Assembly (NCBI RefSeq): GCF_026339875.1
Contig: NZ_JAPEPZ010000001.1
Coordinates: 558,001-622,000 of the forward strand
Source: Streptomyces sp. NBC_01571
GTDB taxonomy: Bacteria; Actinomycetota; Actinomycetes; Streptomycetales; Streptomycetaceae
DNA length: 64,000 bases
Direction: 5' to 3'
This document shows, one piece after another, positions 41,506 through 50,567 of this stretch (positions are counted from its first letter, which is position 1; each line of letters opens with the position of its first letter). Under the pieces are notes generated by a model. It had not been told where the DNA came from. It saw only the letters and a list, made by a program, of their open reading frames with translations, and ran no database searches. Position numbers and translations under genes: made by a program.

Positions 41506-44277
41506 TCAGGGACGCTCTGTGACTCCGGGAACCGGCCGGCCGTCTCGCAGCAGCCCGGCAAGCTGCGTACGCGTGGTGACCTTGAGCTTGCGGAACACCT
41601 TACGCAGATGGTAGTCGACCGTGCTGGCGCTGATGAACAGCCGCGACGCGATCTCGGGGTTGGTGGCTCCCTCGGCCGCCAGCATCGCGACCCGTCTCTC
41701 CTGGGGGGTGAGCTGGTCACCGAACCGGGACCGGCGCTTGAGGGTGGGCTCGCCGGCTGCCGACAGTTCGCAGCGGGCCCGTTCGGCGAAACCGTCCATG
41801 CCGAACCGCACGAACATCTCGTGTGCCCGCCGTAGTTGGTCTCGTGCCTCAAGGTGGCGGCGCTCGCGCCGCAGCCACTCCCCGTACAGAAGATGGACAC
41901 GGGCCACCACGGCACGCAGGCCGGTGCGCTCGAGCCGTCCCAAGGCCGTGCGGTACAGGTCCTCGGCATCCGGGCCGACGGCGAGCAGAGCCCGGCAGTG
42001 TGCCTCGACGCCCACCGCCCAGTGGCTGGAGCAGGGCCCGGTCGTCCGGCACAGCTCCCCCAGGGCCTCGTCGGCCAGGTCCTGGTGTCCGGTACGTACG
42101 GCCGCCTCGACGAGTTCGGCCAGCGCCCAGTTGCGGATGCGCTGGACGCTGGAATCGGCGCCGGCCAGGCGCGCGGATTCCAGCGCCTGCTCGTATCGGC
42201 ATGCCCCGTTGTGGAGGACTGCGCCGGCCCACTGGAGGTAGGTCAGGGCCATGCCTTCGCCCCGCGCCATCGAGTCCCGGGTCGCGGTGTGGATAGCGGC
42301 AAGGGCCTCGTCGTCCCGGCCACGGAAGACGGCGAGCCCCACCTCGGCGTAGGGGACCGGGCCGGCACCGGTCATGAAAGTGACGTCGGCAGCCGTCTCG
42401 GCCAACGACGCGGCCTGCAGGAGTTCCCCGCCCAGCAAGTGCAGTCCCGCACGGGTGGCCGCCGCGACCGGGAGGATGCTGATCGCCCCTCGTACCTCGC
42501 ACGATCGCACAAGCCGCGTGGCCAGCAGTCGCCAGGCCTCGTCGTCCCACAGCAGCCCGGCGCCGTGACCGGCCAGCCACAGCCAATACAGTTCCTCCTC
42601 CGGGGCCAGTTCCTCGGTGATGAACGCCGATACCGCCCTGCGCAATACCGGAACCGAGGCGCCGCGGCCTTCGACGACGAGGAGCGTCAGTCCGTCCAGC
42701 AGGAGATCCGAGGCGCGTGGCACCGACGCCGCGGGCAGCCGGCGAGCGCTGTGGGCGATCTCCGTGATCCGGCACTCGTCACCGAGCCGGCCGGCGAGCA
42801 GCGCCGCGGCCAGCGCTTGCAGATAGACATCCCTCGCACGGGAGACGTCGATGGACTCGAATCGGCGGGCCGCGCGCAGCAGCAGGGGGGCGGCTCCACC
42901 GCCGAAACTGCGGGCGAAGGCGATCTGCCCTCGCAGCAGCTCGCTGTTGGCGGCCCGCAGCTCGTTCTCGGGCCCCCGGTCCGCCAGCGTGAGGAGGCCC
43001 AGAGCGCTGTCGTACGCGCCGGCCTGCAGTTTGGCGCGTGCGGCACGCAGCGCCCGCTCCGCCCTGGCGGCCGGGTCGGCGGTGAGCGCGACCGACCGCT
43101 CCAGGAATGCCCCGGCGGCAGCGATACCACCACGTGCCAGGGCCCGGTGTGCCGACCCCTCGAGCTCCGCTGCGGCTTCCTCGTCGAAGCCGACGGCCGC
43201 GAGCGCGCGGTGCCAGGCACGCCGGTCCGGTTCCGAGGGGCCGGTGGCGTCCGCCAGAGCGCGGTGCGCCGCCCGCCGCTGCGACGGCGGCACCGCCTGA
43301 TAGACAGCCGACCGCACCAGGGGATGGCGGAAGACCACCCGCGTGCCGATGGAGAGCAGCCCGTCGGTCTCGGCCGCCGCCGCGGCCGAGACCCCGATTC
43401 CCAGAAGGGCGGCCGCGCGCCACAGCAGTGCGGAGTCGCCGGTCGGTTCCGCCGCGGCCACCAGGAGCAGCATGCGGGTGGCCGCGGGAAGGCGGAGGAC
43501 CCTGCTACGGAAACTGTCCTCGATGCGCCCCGGCACGGCTGCGGTGTCGGTCGGACCGAATCCGCCCGCGAACCCCGCGGCCGTCATGGTCCGGGGCAGT
43601 TCGAGCAGGGCGAGCGGACTGCCCCGGGCCTCCGCGGCGATCCGCTCCACGACCACCTCGTCCAACGGCACGTGCAGGGCCGAGTGCAGCAGGGCGCGGG
43701 CGTCCCCGGGGCCGAGCCCGGTCAGCACCACCTCCCGCAACCCGCGTAGACCGCCACCGGCGCGGCGAGTGGCGAACACGAGACCGAGGGGCTCCGCACC
43801 GACGCGGTGCGCCACGAACGTGAGCGCCTGTGCCGAACCGGGATCGAGCCATTGGGCGTCGTCGATCACACAGATCAGCGGTTGGCGGGCCGCCGCCTCG
43901 GACAACAACCCCAGTACGGCCAGGCTCAGCATGAGGCGGTCCGGCGCCGCTCCGGTCCGCAGCCCGAATGCCGCGGCCAGCGCGTCCTGCTGCGGTCCGG
44001 GCAGGTGCTCCAGCGTGGCCAGGAACGGCGCGCAGACCTGATGCAACCCCCCGAAGGGCAGTTCCGCCTCCGCTTCCACACCGGCGGCTCGCACCACGTG
44101 GAAGCCGACCGCGGTCAAGGCCATGTGGTCGAGCAACGCGGACTTGCCGATACCAGGCTCACCGACGACCACGAGAGCGCCACCCCGTCCGGCCTTGACG
44201 GCATCCTGCCAGCGGTCGAACAACGCGCATTCGGCACGCCGGCCCAGCAAATCCGCGGGACGCCCCGGGAGCTCCAT
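41506..44277 (-). CDS. LAL-type LuxR family ATPase regulator
   Basis: A 923-residue large ATP-binding LuxR regulator. The N-terminal AAA module has LGRRAECALFDRW and a Walker A motif GEPGIGKS (residues 39-46), then a Walker B-like VIDDAQWLD. A long helical TPR-like middle follows. The C-terminal LuxR DNA-binding domain has LTPQERRVAMLAAEGATNPEIA and SASTVDYHLRKVFRKL. These proteins activate promoters on binding ATP and an inducer. It is divergent from a TrmB/LuxR-like regulator 507 bp away. The ATG at 44277 begins MELPGRPADLLGR, typical of the family start. A second LAL protein lies at 60282-63131. Confidence 0.93.
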   Translation of the reverse strand: MELPGRPADLLGRRAECALFDRWQDAVKAGRGGALVVVGEPGIGKSALLDHMALTAVGFHVVRAAGVEAEAELPFGGLHQVCAPFLATLEHLPGPQQDALAAAFGLRTGAAPDRLMLSLAVLGLLSEAAARQPLICVIDDAQWLDPGSAQALTFVAHRVGAEPLGLVFATRRAGGGLRGLREVVLTGLGPGDARALLHSALHVPLDEVVVERIAAEARGSPLALLELPRTMTAAGFAGGFGPTDTAAVPGRIEDSFRSRVLRLPAATRMLLLVAAAEPTGDSALLWRAAALLGIGVSAAAAAETDGLLSIGTRVVFRHPLVRSAVYQAVPPSQRRAAHRALADATGPSEPDRRAWHRALAAVGFDEEAAAELEGSAHRALARGGIAAAGAFLERSVALTADPAARAERALRAARAKLQAGAYDSALGLLTLADRGPENELRAANSELLRGQIAFARSFGGGAAPLLLRAARRFESIDVSRARDVYLQALAAALLAGRLGDECRITEIAHSARRLPAASVPRASDLLLDGLTLLVVEGRGASVPVLRRAVSAFITEELAPEEELYWLWLAGHGAGLLWDDEAWRLLATRLVRSCEVRGAISILPVAAATRAGLHLLGGELLQAASLAETAADVTFMTGAGPVPYAEVGLAVFRGRDDEALAAIHTATRDSMARGEGMALTYLQWAGAVLHNGACRYEQALESARLAGADSSVQRIRNWALAELVEAAVRTGHQDLADEALGELCRTTGPCSSHWAVGVEAHCRALLAVGPDAEDLYRTALGRLERTGLRAVVARVHLLYGEWLRRERRHLEARDQLRRAHEMFVRFGMDGFAERARCELSAAGEPTLKRRSRFGDQLTPQERRVAMLAAEGATNPEIASRLFISASTVDYHLRKVFRKLKVTTRTQLAGLLRDGRPVPGVTERP

Positions 44278-44784
44278 GTCCCCAATCTACCTGTGGCGTC
44301 CGGTCCATACCTCTCCTACCTGGACTTATGCTCATCTGGCACCACCGGAGACGTGGGATCCGCCAACCGACCGGCTCGTGACGCGCACCGGGGCTTCGCC
44401 GGAGTCAGGGCACAGGACCGCGCGGCGGCATCGCGAGGGCAGCGGAACGGTGGTCACGAACCGGCCGCCCGCGGCGGACGCCGTGGGAGACGAGTCAGGA
44501 ACCGGGTGTCGCCCGGCTCGGAGGTGACAGACAGGCTCCCGTGATGCCTGTCGGCAGCGGTCCGCGAGGAGAGGTCCCCGATCGGGCCTGGCCGTCCGGT
44601 AAGGCAGCGGTGCCCGGCTTTCCGAGGAGGGCGGGGCTCCGGGGGTGTGCGGGCGCGGCCGCGGCCGAGAAGCGCGAGGTCACTTTGGTGGCCGGTTCTC
44701 TCGCCTTCGACCGGAAGGACGACCAGGATCAGTGATCGTCAGCGGTGTGATCATGAGGGCGCTAGGTTGTGGTCGGAGGTGCCC
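44278..44784. other. Divergent intergenic region between two regulators
   Basis: About 500 bp. It should contain promoters for both the LAL gene and the TrmB/LuxR-like gene. A repeated TGATC (44733-44737 and 44748-44752) lies near the latter. No gene was supported here. Confidence 0.4.
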
Positions 44785-45825
44785 ATGCTGGAAGTTCTCG
44801 GGCTGGATCAGCCTGCCGAGGCGTTGTACATCATCCTGGTCGACAACCCGCCCATGTCCGCCGGGGAGTTGTGCCGCCGTACCGGCATCGAGCCCGACGC
44901 CGCCATCGCCGCCCTGGTGCGGCTGGAGGACGGCGGCCTGATATCCCGGCTGCCCGGCAGCCCGCCCATGTACACCGCGCTGCCGCCCGACCACGCCCTG
45001 GAAGTGCTTCTGCTCGCTCGCGAACGGGACATCCACCGGGTGCGTGCGCTGAGCGAGCGGCTGACGCAGCGGCACCGTGAGGCGCGTCGGAGCCGGGACT
45101 CGACGTCGCTGATCCAGGTGGTCACGGGCCGCGACGGCGTCGCTCGCTGCGGGCAGCAGTTGTTCAAGCGCGCCGAGCGGGAGATCCGCGGCATCGACGC
45201 GCCTCCCTACGCCCAGGCGAGCGACGGCGAACGCGTCAACTCCGCCACCGCCGTGGCCGGACGCAGCGTTCGCAGCCGCTTCATCCATGCCCGGGACACC
45301 CTCAGCATGCCCGGTGTCGTGGCGCGGGTGGAGGTCGACATCTCAGCGGGCGAAGAGGTCCGGTTCCTGCCCGAGGCCCCGATGAAGCTGATCATCGCGG
45401 ACGACCAGGCAGCGCTGATTCCGCTGCTGGCCACACCTCAGGTGCTGGACGCGTGCATTTTGGTCCATCCCTCCGCCCTGCTCGACGCGCTGTCCACCCT
45501 CTTCGAGTCGCTGTGGGAGCAGGCGCAGCCCTACCTGCCCGGCAGGCCGGCGTCGGTCGGCCCGAACGAGTTCGTCAACGACGAGGAGCGGCGGATCATC
45601 TCTCTGTTAGCCATGGGGATGTCGGACGAGGCCATCGCCCGTCAACTGGGGATCGGCCACCGCACGGTGCAGCGCCGGGTCCAGGCCTTGCTCGGCCGGC
45701 TGGGGGCGGCGAGCCGGTTCCAGGCCGGAGTGCTCGCCGCCAGCCGCGGCTGGTGGCGGCCGGATCATGAACAGCACGCCGTACCGCTGGCGTTGAGCGG
45801 GGAGCCCGGACGCACCGGTTCGTGA
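44785..45825 (+). CDS. TrmB-like / LuxR-type helix-turn-helix regulator with a TTA codon
   Basis: A 346-residue regulator of the actinobacterial type with an N-terminal TrmB-like winged helix (about residues 5-65, ALYIILVDNPPMSAGELCRRTG), a central ligand region (about 100-250) and a C-terminal LuxR-type DNA-binding domain (275-335, ISLLAMGMSDEAIARQLGIG with HRTVQRRV). The ATG at 44785 is preceded by GGAGG. Residue 275 is encoded by TTA (45607-45609), the only in-frame TTA codon I found in an intact gene here, so in Streptomyces translation would need the bldA tRNA and be tied to development. It is divergent from the LAL regulator and convergent with the S53 peptidase gene. Confidence 0.88.
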   Translation: MLEVLGLDQPAEALYIILVDNPPMSAGELCRRTGIEPDAAIAALVRLEDGGLISRLPGSPPMYTALPPDHALEVLLLARERDIHRVRALSERLTQRHREARRSRDSTSLIQVVTGRDGVARCGQQLFKRAEREIRGIDAPPYAQASDGERVNSATAVAGRSVRSRFIHARDTLSMPGVVARVEVDISAGEEVRFLPEAPMKLIIADDQAALIPLLATPQVLDACILVHPSALLDALSTLFESLWEQAQPYLPGRPASVGPNEFVNDEERRIISLLAMGMSDEAIARQLGIGHRTVQRRVQALLGRLGAASRFQAGVLAASRGWWRPDHEQHAVPLALSGEPGRTGS

Positions 45826-45837
45826 GCGGCGGTGCGC

Positions 45838-45865
45838 GGGCCGGCCGGGACGCCCCGGCCGGCCC
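45838..45865. terminator. Hairpin between regulator and S53 peptidase gene
   Basis: A perfect 12-bp stem (GGGCCGGCCGGG / CCCGGCCGGCCC) with a 4-base loop lies between convergent stops. Confidence 0.7.
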
Positions 45866-45869
45866 TGTC

Positions 45870-48800
45870 TCACCTCGCCCGCAGACGGAAGTCCGACGTG
45901 ACCGCTCCCCCCTTCACCAGTCGGATCGACCGGCTCGCGGACCGGTAGCCGTCGGCCGACACGACCACCCGCACCGGCCCGCCCTTCGCCGGGAGCCACG
46001 CGGAGTACGTGCCGTCCTGGGCCGTCGTCGCGGTCAGAGTGCCGTCCGGGCCGTCGATGTCGATCGTGGCACCCGAGAGGGGAGCCGCCTCACCTGCGGG
46101 CGTGGTGCCCGTGACGGTCCCGGTCAGCCGGCCCCAGCCGGCGGGCGGCACCACCGTCATGGCCACCGGCAGCGACACCGCTCCGTACGGGGTGTCCGTG
46201 TCGACGACGAGCGCTGCCCGGTGTGCGCCGGCGTCGGCGGCGGTCATCGCCCCGGCGTCGAGGGTCAGTCGTATCCGGGCCGACCCGTGCGCTTCGACCG
46301 TGAGCTTCCCGGCCGATTCCGCGAGCCACGACACGTCGCCATGTGCCTGGTCCCAGCCCGGCAGTTCACGCACGGCCGGCTGCGGCACGCTGTAGGCGTC
46401 CATGCCGCCGATCGCGAACCAGCCGGGCGCCGACTGGGCACCGAGCACGGGTTCGGCCAGGTTGGGCAGCGCCGACCAGGTGTCGGTGGACGGGTCGTAG
46501 GCGTGCGCCTCGTTGGTCAGCGCGCCGGCGCTCACCTCGAACCCACCTGCGACCAGCAGTTGGCCGTCGGCCGCCGTCCCGGTGGCGCCCCAGACGTCGG
46601 CCGGGGCGTCGGCCACCCGATGCCAGGTCCCGTTCGCCCGGTCCAGCGCGTAGGTGTGGTCGGTGGCCTGCGGGGCGTGGCCGTCGGGCTCGTAGGCACC
46701 GCCCGCGCAGTAGGCCACGCCGTCCGCGGTGCCGCACACCGGGTAGGAGATCGGTTCCGGGTAGGGCGTGCCCGCCGACCAGGTGTCGGTCGCCGGGTCG
46801 TAGACCTGGACGTCGGCGGTACCGCAGTTGATCCGGTCGCAGCCTCCGATCACGTACAGCCGGTCACCGAGGACCACCGAGCCGGCGGCACCGTACGCCT
46901 TGGGCGCGTCCGCGATCTGCGACCAGGTGTCGGTGGACGGGTCGTAGACCTCGCCGCCCGCGATGGGCGCGCCCGAGGCGTCCCGGCCGCCGGTGACGTA
47001 CAGCTTGCCGCGGATGAAGCCGTAGGCCGGACCGAGCCGTTTGGTGGCCGGCGCCGTGAGTGTGCGCCAGGTCGCGGTGCCCGGATCGTAGGCGGAGAAG
47101 GCACCGCTCCACTGGCCTCCCGGTGCTTCGCCGAGGCCGGCGTACAGCGTGCCGTCGTCGACCGCGGCGATGCCCGCGAAGGTCCCGGTCGGCAGGTCGG
47201 TCAGCGCGGACCATTCCCGCCCGGCCGGGGCGCGGGTCGCGGACGCCGGTGCGGCGGCGGTGCGCAGCAGGGTGTTCGGGGTGAGTGCCGCTCTCGTGTG
47301 CCGGGCCGGGGTGCCGGACAATGTCGCCGGAGTGCCGCCGAGACGCTGCTCGCCGAGCGAGACGGTGGCGGGCGAACCACCGGTGTTGTGGACGGTGACC
47401 GTGACGTTCTTCCTGGCGCCCCACGGCACGTTGGCCGTCACCGCCTGGACGTCGTAGCGCAGTTGTGCCGGGTGCAGCGTGAAGTCGGCCGTGGTGACGG
47501 TGTCGGGCCGCACCCTGACCGTGTCGGTGACGGGCGGGTATCCGAAGCCGGGCAGTCCCGCGGTGAATTTCTGTGGGCCCGTGCGCGGGGAGAAGAGCCA
47601 GTACAGGCCGTCGCTGCGCGCGGGGTCGCCCGGCGCGGCCACCATACGGCCGCTGTCGGCGGCCACCGCCGCGGCGGCGACGGTCGCGCCGAGGACGCCG
47701 TGGCCGGAGTTGGCGTCGTCGATCCTTCCGACCAGCAGCCCGCCGGGACGGGTGACCAGGGCGGGGGTTCCGACTCTCACGTCGTCGATCTGCCAGATGC
47801 CGGTCAGGGAGCCCGTGAAGTGGAACCTGACGCGTACCGACTTCTTGCCGGCGTACGTGGTCAGGGGCACCGTCTCGTGGGCGGGACCGGCGACGATGTC
47901 GGTCCGGTGCCACAGTGTGGTCCAGGTGGCTCCGCCGTCGGTGCTCGCGTCCACGTCGGCGGTCAGGTCGCCGACCCGGTAGAGCGACGGCAACGCCGTG
48001 TCGAACTGCAGCTCGGGGACCTTTTCGGCGCTGAAGTCGTAGCTGGGGCTGATGAGTTCGGTGTCGGCGGGTGCCCAGCCCAGGGCGAAGTCGTCCACTT
48101 CGGCGAATCGGCCGGTGCCGCCGGTCTGGTTGCCTCGGTTGAGCGGGTCGTCGAACTGCCAGCCCCCGGCCGCGGTGTTGTTGCGGACCGTCCATCCGTC
48201 GGGTGTGGCCGTGGTCGGGAAGGACTGCGACTCACCGCCGTGGTAGGTCATCCGGTACCCGGGGGCAAGCGTTCCCGCGGTGTCGAGCGGCAGTGTCAGG
48301 TCGGCGGTCCGCGGGGCGGACCGCACGGGGGCGGTGGTGTCGGCGGGGCGGTAGCCGGGATAGAGCGCCGTGGCGTGCAGCGTGTAGGTGTGGTTCTCGG
48401 GCACGCGGACGGTGTACCGGCCGGTCGCGGGGTCGGTGAAGAACGTGCCGGGCACGCCGTCGATCGTGAGGCGGGCGTAGACACCCCAGCCGTGTTGTCC
48501 GCCGTCGTGGACGGTGCCGGACAGGGTCTGTGAGGGAAGCGCGGTCAGCGCCACGTTCTTGGTCGGTGTGGCACCGTCGTCCACGCGGACCGTGCCCAGG
48601 TCGGTGTCCTTGTAGCCGAAGGCGCTGACCGTCAGCGCGTACGAGCCCGCCGGTATGTCCAGCCGGTACGCGCCCTGGGCGTCGGTGGTCGCCCGGTGGT
48701 CGCCGAGCGCGACCGTCGCGCCGGGTACCGGCCGGCGGGTGGCCGCGTCGGTGACCGAGCCGGCGACGGTGCCGTGCGGACCGGGACGGAAGGCGGTGAT

Positions 48801-50213
48801 GCCGTCCGGTGTGCCCAGCCCGCTCGGTCCGTCGTAGCCGGGCCGCGCGGCGCAGGTGAAGGCGGGGGTGCAGTCGGGTGTCGGGCCGTGGCCGCACACC
48901 GAACGGTCGGCGCAGCTGGCGTCGTCGCCCCGGGTCACGTCGTGGAGGGCGCCGGGCGCCTGGTAGGGATAGGCGGCCGGGTATGTTCCGGAGACGGGGG
49001 TGCCGGCCAGCGCGTACACGCCGGCGATGATCGGCGCGGAGGCGCTGGTGCCGCCGTAGACGTTCCAGCCGCCGTCGGAGAAGGAGTTGTAGACCGCCAC
49101 ACCAGTGGCCGGGTCCGCGACGGCGCTGACGTCCGCGACCGAGCGGCCCGGGCAGTCGACGGACGACTGGAAGGCGGGTTTCGGCTCGACGTCCGAGCAG
49201 CCCGATCCGGGCGCGCCCCAGTGCTGCTGGCCGCCGCCGTCGACGGTGGTGGCGTTCCAGACCGACTCGTTCCAGCCGCGTGTGCTGCCGTCACGGACCA
49301 GTGAGGTGCCGCCCACCGCGGTCACGTACGGCGACGAGGCCGGGTAGCTGGCGCCGTAGCCGTTGTCACCGGAGCTGAAGACGACCGCGACTCCTGGGTG
49401 GTTGAAGTACGCCTCGTCGTAGGCCAGTTGGCCGGCGTCGTCGCCGTAGCCGCCCCAGGAGTTGGAGACGTAGCGCGCGCCCAGGGACACGGCGGTGTTC
49501 TCGGCCGTGCCCAGGTCATCGGAGGACGCGGTGTCGGCCTCGACGAGCAGGAGGTGCGCGTCGGGTGCGATCGCGGAGACCATGTCGAGGTCGAGGGATA
49601 TCTCCCCCGCCCAGCCGTCGTCGGCGGCCGGGTAGGCGGCGGAGCCGTGTTCGTCCACCTTGCGGAAGCATCCGTTGTCGGAGGTGCAGGCGGGCAGCCC
49701 GTACTGCCTTCGGTAGACGGCGAGATCGGCCTCGGCGGTGGGGTTGTCGTAGGCGTCGACGATGGCGATCGTGGCCCCGGCCCCGCCGTCGGCCGGCAGC
49801 CCGTAGGCCGCGCGCAGTTCGGCCGGGGAGTAGCCGTCGGGGTCCGCCTGGCCGGCCCCGGCGCGGCGCAGGCCGCGCGTGGCGGGGACGTCGGTGCGGC
49901 GCAGGGCGAAGCACGTGAAGGAGCCGGGTCGGGGTGTGCCGCAGGCGGGCTCGGCGGAGACGGCGGGTGCCGAGGAGGACGACGGGTCGGACGCGGAGGG
50001 CGCGGCGAGGGCCTGTCCGGGCAGCAGCGCCACCAGGACGGTGAGGACGGCGGCGGCCACCGCGGCCACGACGGACCGGGGGCGGGACGGTCTGCGCCGC
50101 CCCGGTCCGGCGGGCGATCTGTGCAGCAAGGACGGCTCCAGGAGGTGACGGGGCAGGGGCCCGGCATGGTTCGACACGCGGGCGCTCGGCGGAAGAGACG
50201 TGTTGACCAGCAC
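45870..50213 (-). CDS. Secreted S53 (sedolisin) peptidase with Kelch and carboxypeptidase-regulatory-like domains
   Basis: A 1,447-residue secreted protein. A signal-type segment lies at 48-70. The S53 domain (about 125-470) has Glu204 and Asp208 in GEISLDLD, the oxyanion Asp283 in SSGDNG, and Ser390 in GGTSASAP. The usual long propeptide is absent; only about 55 residues separate signal and catalytic start. Then come a carboxypeptidase-regulatory-like domain (GTVAGSVTDAATRRPVPGATV), a beta-sandwich segment with ELISPSYDF, Kelch repeats (about 1080-1320) and a second regulatory-like domain at the C-terminus. It is probably an acid-tolerant endopeptidase binding to a surface or matrix. Start GTG 50213 has GGAG upstream. 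A divergent paralogue is at 50568. Confidence 0.9.
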   Translation of the reverse strand: MLVNTSLPPSARVSNHAGPLPRHLLEPSLLHRSPAGPGRRRPSRPRSVVAAVAAAVLTVLVALLPGQALAAPSASDPSSSSAPAVSAEPACGTPRPGSFTCFALRRTDVPATRGLRRAGAGQADPDGYSPAELRAAYGLPADGGAGATIAIVDAYDNPTAEADLAVYRRQYGLPACTSDNGCFRKVDEHGSAAYPAADDGWAGEISLDLDMVSAIAPDAHLLLVEADTASSDDLGTAENTAVSLGARYVSNSWGGYGDDAGQLAYDEAYFNHPGVAVVFSSGDNGYGASYPASSPYVTAVGGTSLVRDGSTRGWNESVWNATTVDGGGQQHWGAPGSGCSDVEPKPAFQSSVDCPGRSVADVSAVADPATGVAVYNSFSDGGWNVYGGTSASAPIIAGVYALAGTPVSGTYPAAYPYQAPGALHDVTRGDDASCADRSVCGHGPTPDCTPAFTCAARPGYDGPSGLGTPDGITAFRPGPHGTVAGSVTDAATRRPVPGATVALGDHRATTDAQGAYRLDIPAGSYALTVSAFGYKDTDLGTVRVDDGATPTKNVALTALPSQTLSGTVHDGGQHGWGVYARLTIDGVPGTFFTDPATGRYTVRVPENHTYTLHATALYPGYRPADTTAPVRSAPRTADLTLPLDTAGTLAPGYRMTYHGGESQSFPTTATPDGWTVRNNTAAGGWQFDDPLNRGNQTGGTGRFAEVDDFALGWAPADTELISPSYDFSAEKVPELQFDTALPSLYRVGDLTADVDASTDGGATWTTLWHRTDIVAGPAHETVPLTTYAGKKSVRVRFHFTGSLTGIWQIDDVRVGTPALVTRPGGLLVGRIDDANSGHGVLGATVAAAAVAADSGRMVAAPGDPARSDGLYWLFSPRTGPQKFTAGLPGFGYPPVTDTVRVRPDTVTTADFTLHPAQLRYDVQAVTANVPWGARKNVTVTVHNTGGSPATVSLGEQRLGGTPATLSGTPARHTRAALTPNTLLRTAAAPASATRAPAGREWSALTDLPTGTFAGIAAVDDGTLYAGLGEAPGGQWSGAFSAYDPGTATWRTLTAPATKRLGPAYGFIRGKLYVTGGRDASGAPIAGGEVYDPSTDTWSQIADAPKAYGAAGSVVLGDRLYVIGGCDRINCGTADVQVYDPATDTWSAGTPYPEPISYPVCGTADGVAYCAGGAYEPDGHAPQATDHTYALDRANGTWHRVADAPADVWGATGTAADGQLLVAGGFEVSAGALTNEAHAYDPSTDTWSALPNLAEPVLGAQSAPGWFAIGGMDAYSVPQPAVRELPGWDQAHGDVSWLAESAGKLTVEAHGSARIRLTLDAGAMTAADAGAHRAALVVDTDTPYGAVSLPVAMTVVPPAGWGRLTGTVTGTTPAGEAAPLSGATIDIDGPDGTLTATTAQDGTYSAWLPAKGGPVRVVVSADGYRSASRSIRLVKGGAVTSDFRLRAR

Positions 50214-50567
50214 AAAACTCCAACCATTCGCATCGGCCGGTCAACGCGGACCGCTGGCGGTTTGACGCCGTGTCGTATTCACGCCTTCGACACATTCCGG
50301 TGAACGCGGGCCCGCAGCAAGCGCTTTTTGTCCGCTCAACGGACAGACGGAACGCACATTCTCTGCGAAACGCACCTGAATCACGGGCGGTAAACGCCTC
50401 GAGGGCACCTCGATACTGACGTTCAGTCACGGCGGTCACACAACGCAACTGATTGACACGCGAATTACTGGTCCCGCTAATTAGCCACCGGTGAATACCA
50501 AGACATTCACCGTCGCCCGAGAGCCGTGTACGGGTCGACCCCAGCAACCACGCATGGGAGTCACACG
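50214..50567. other. Divergent promoter region between the paired S53 peptidases
   Basis: 354 bp, more AT-rich than the genes around it. It contains a candidate promoter for the + strand gene (50453-50483). A clear minus-strand promoter could not be picked. No open frame here looks coding. Confidence 0.6.
50453..50483 (+). promoter_or_regulatory. Candidate promoter of the + strand S53 peptidase
   Basis: TTGACA (50453-50458) and TAATTA (50478-50483) are 19 bp apart; an 18-bp spacing with CTAATT is also possible. The sequence is unusually close to the vegetative consensus for this genome. The start codon lies about 80 bp downstream. Confidence 0.45.

Noticed and set aside
39330..45825. Idea that the TPP enzyme and the regulators form a biosynthetic gene cluster
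   Set aside because: No assembly-line, terpene, RiPP or tailoring genes occur nearby; LAL regulators alone do not show such a cluster.
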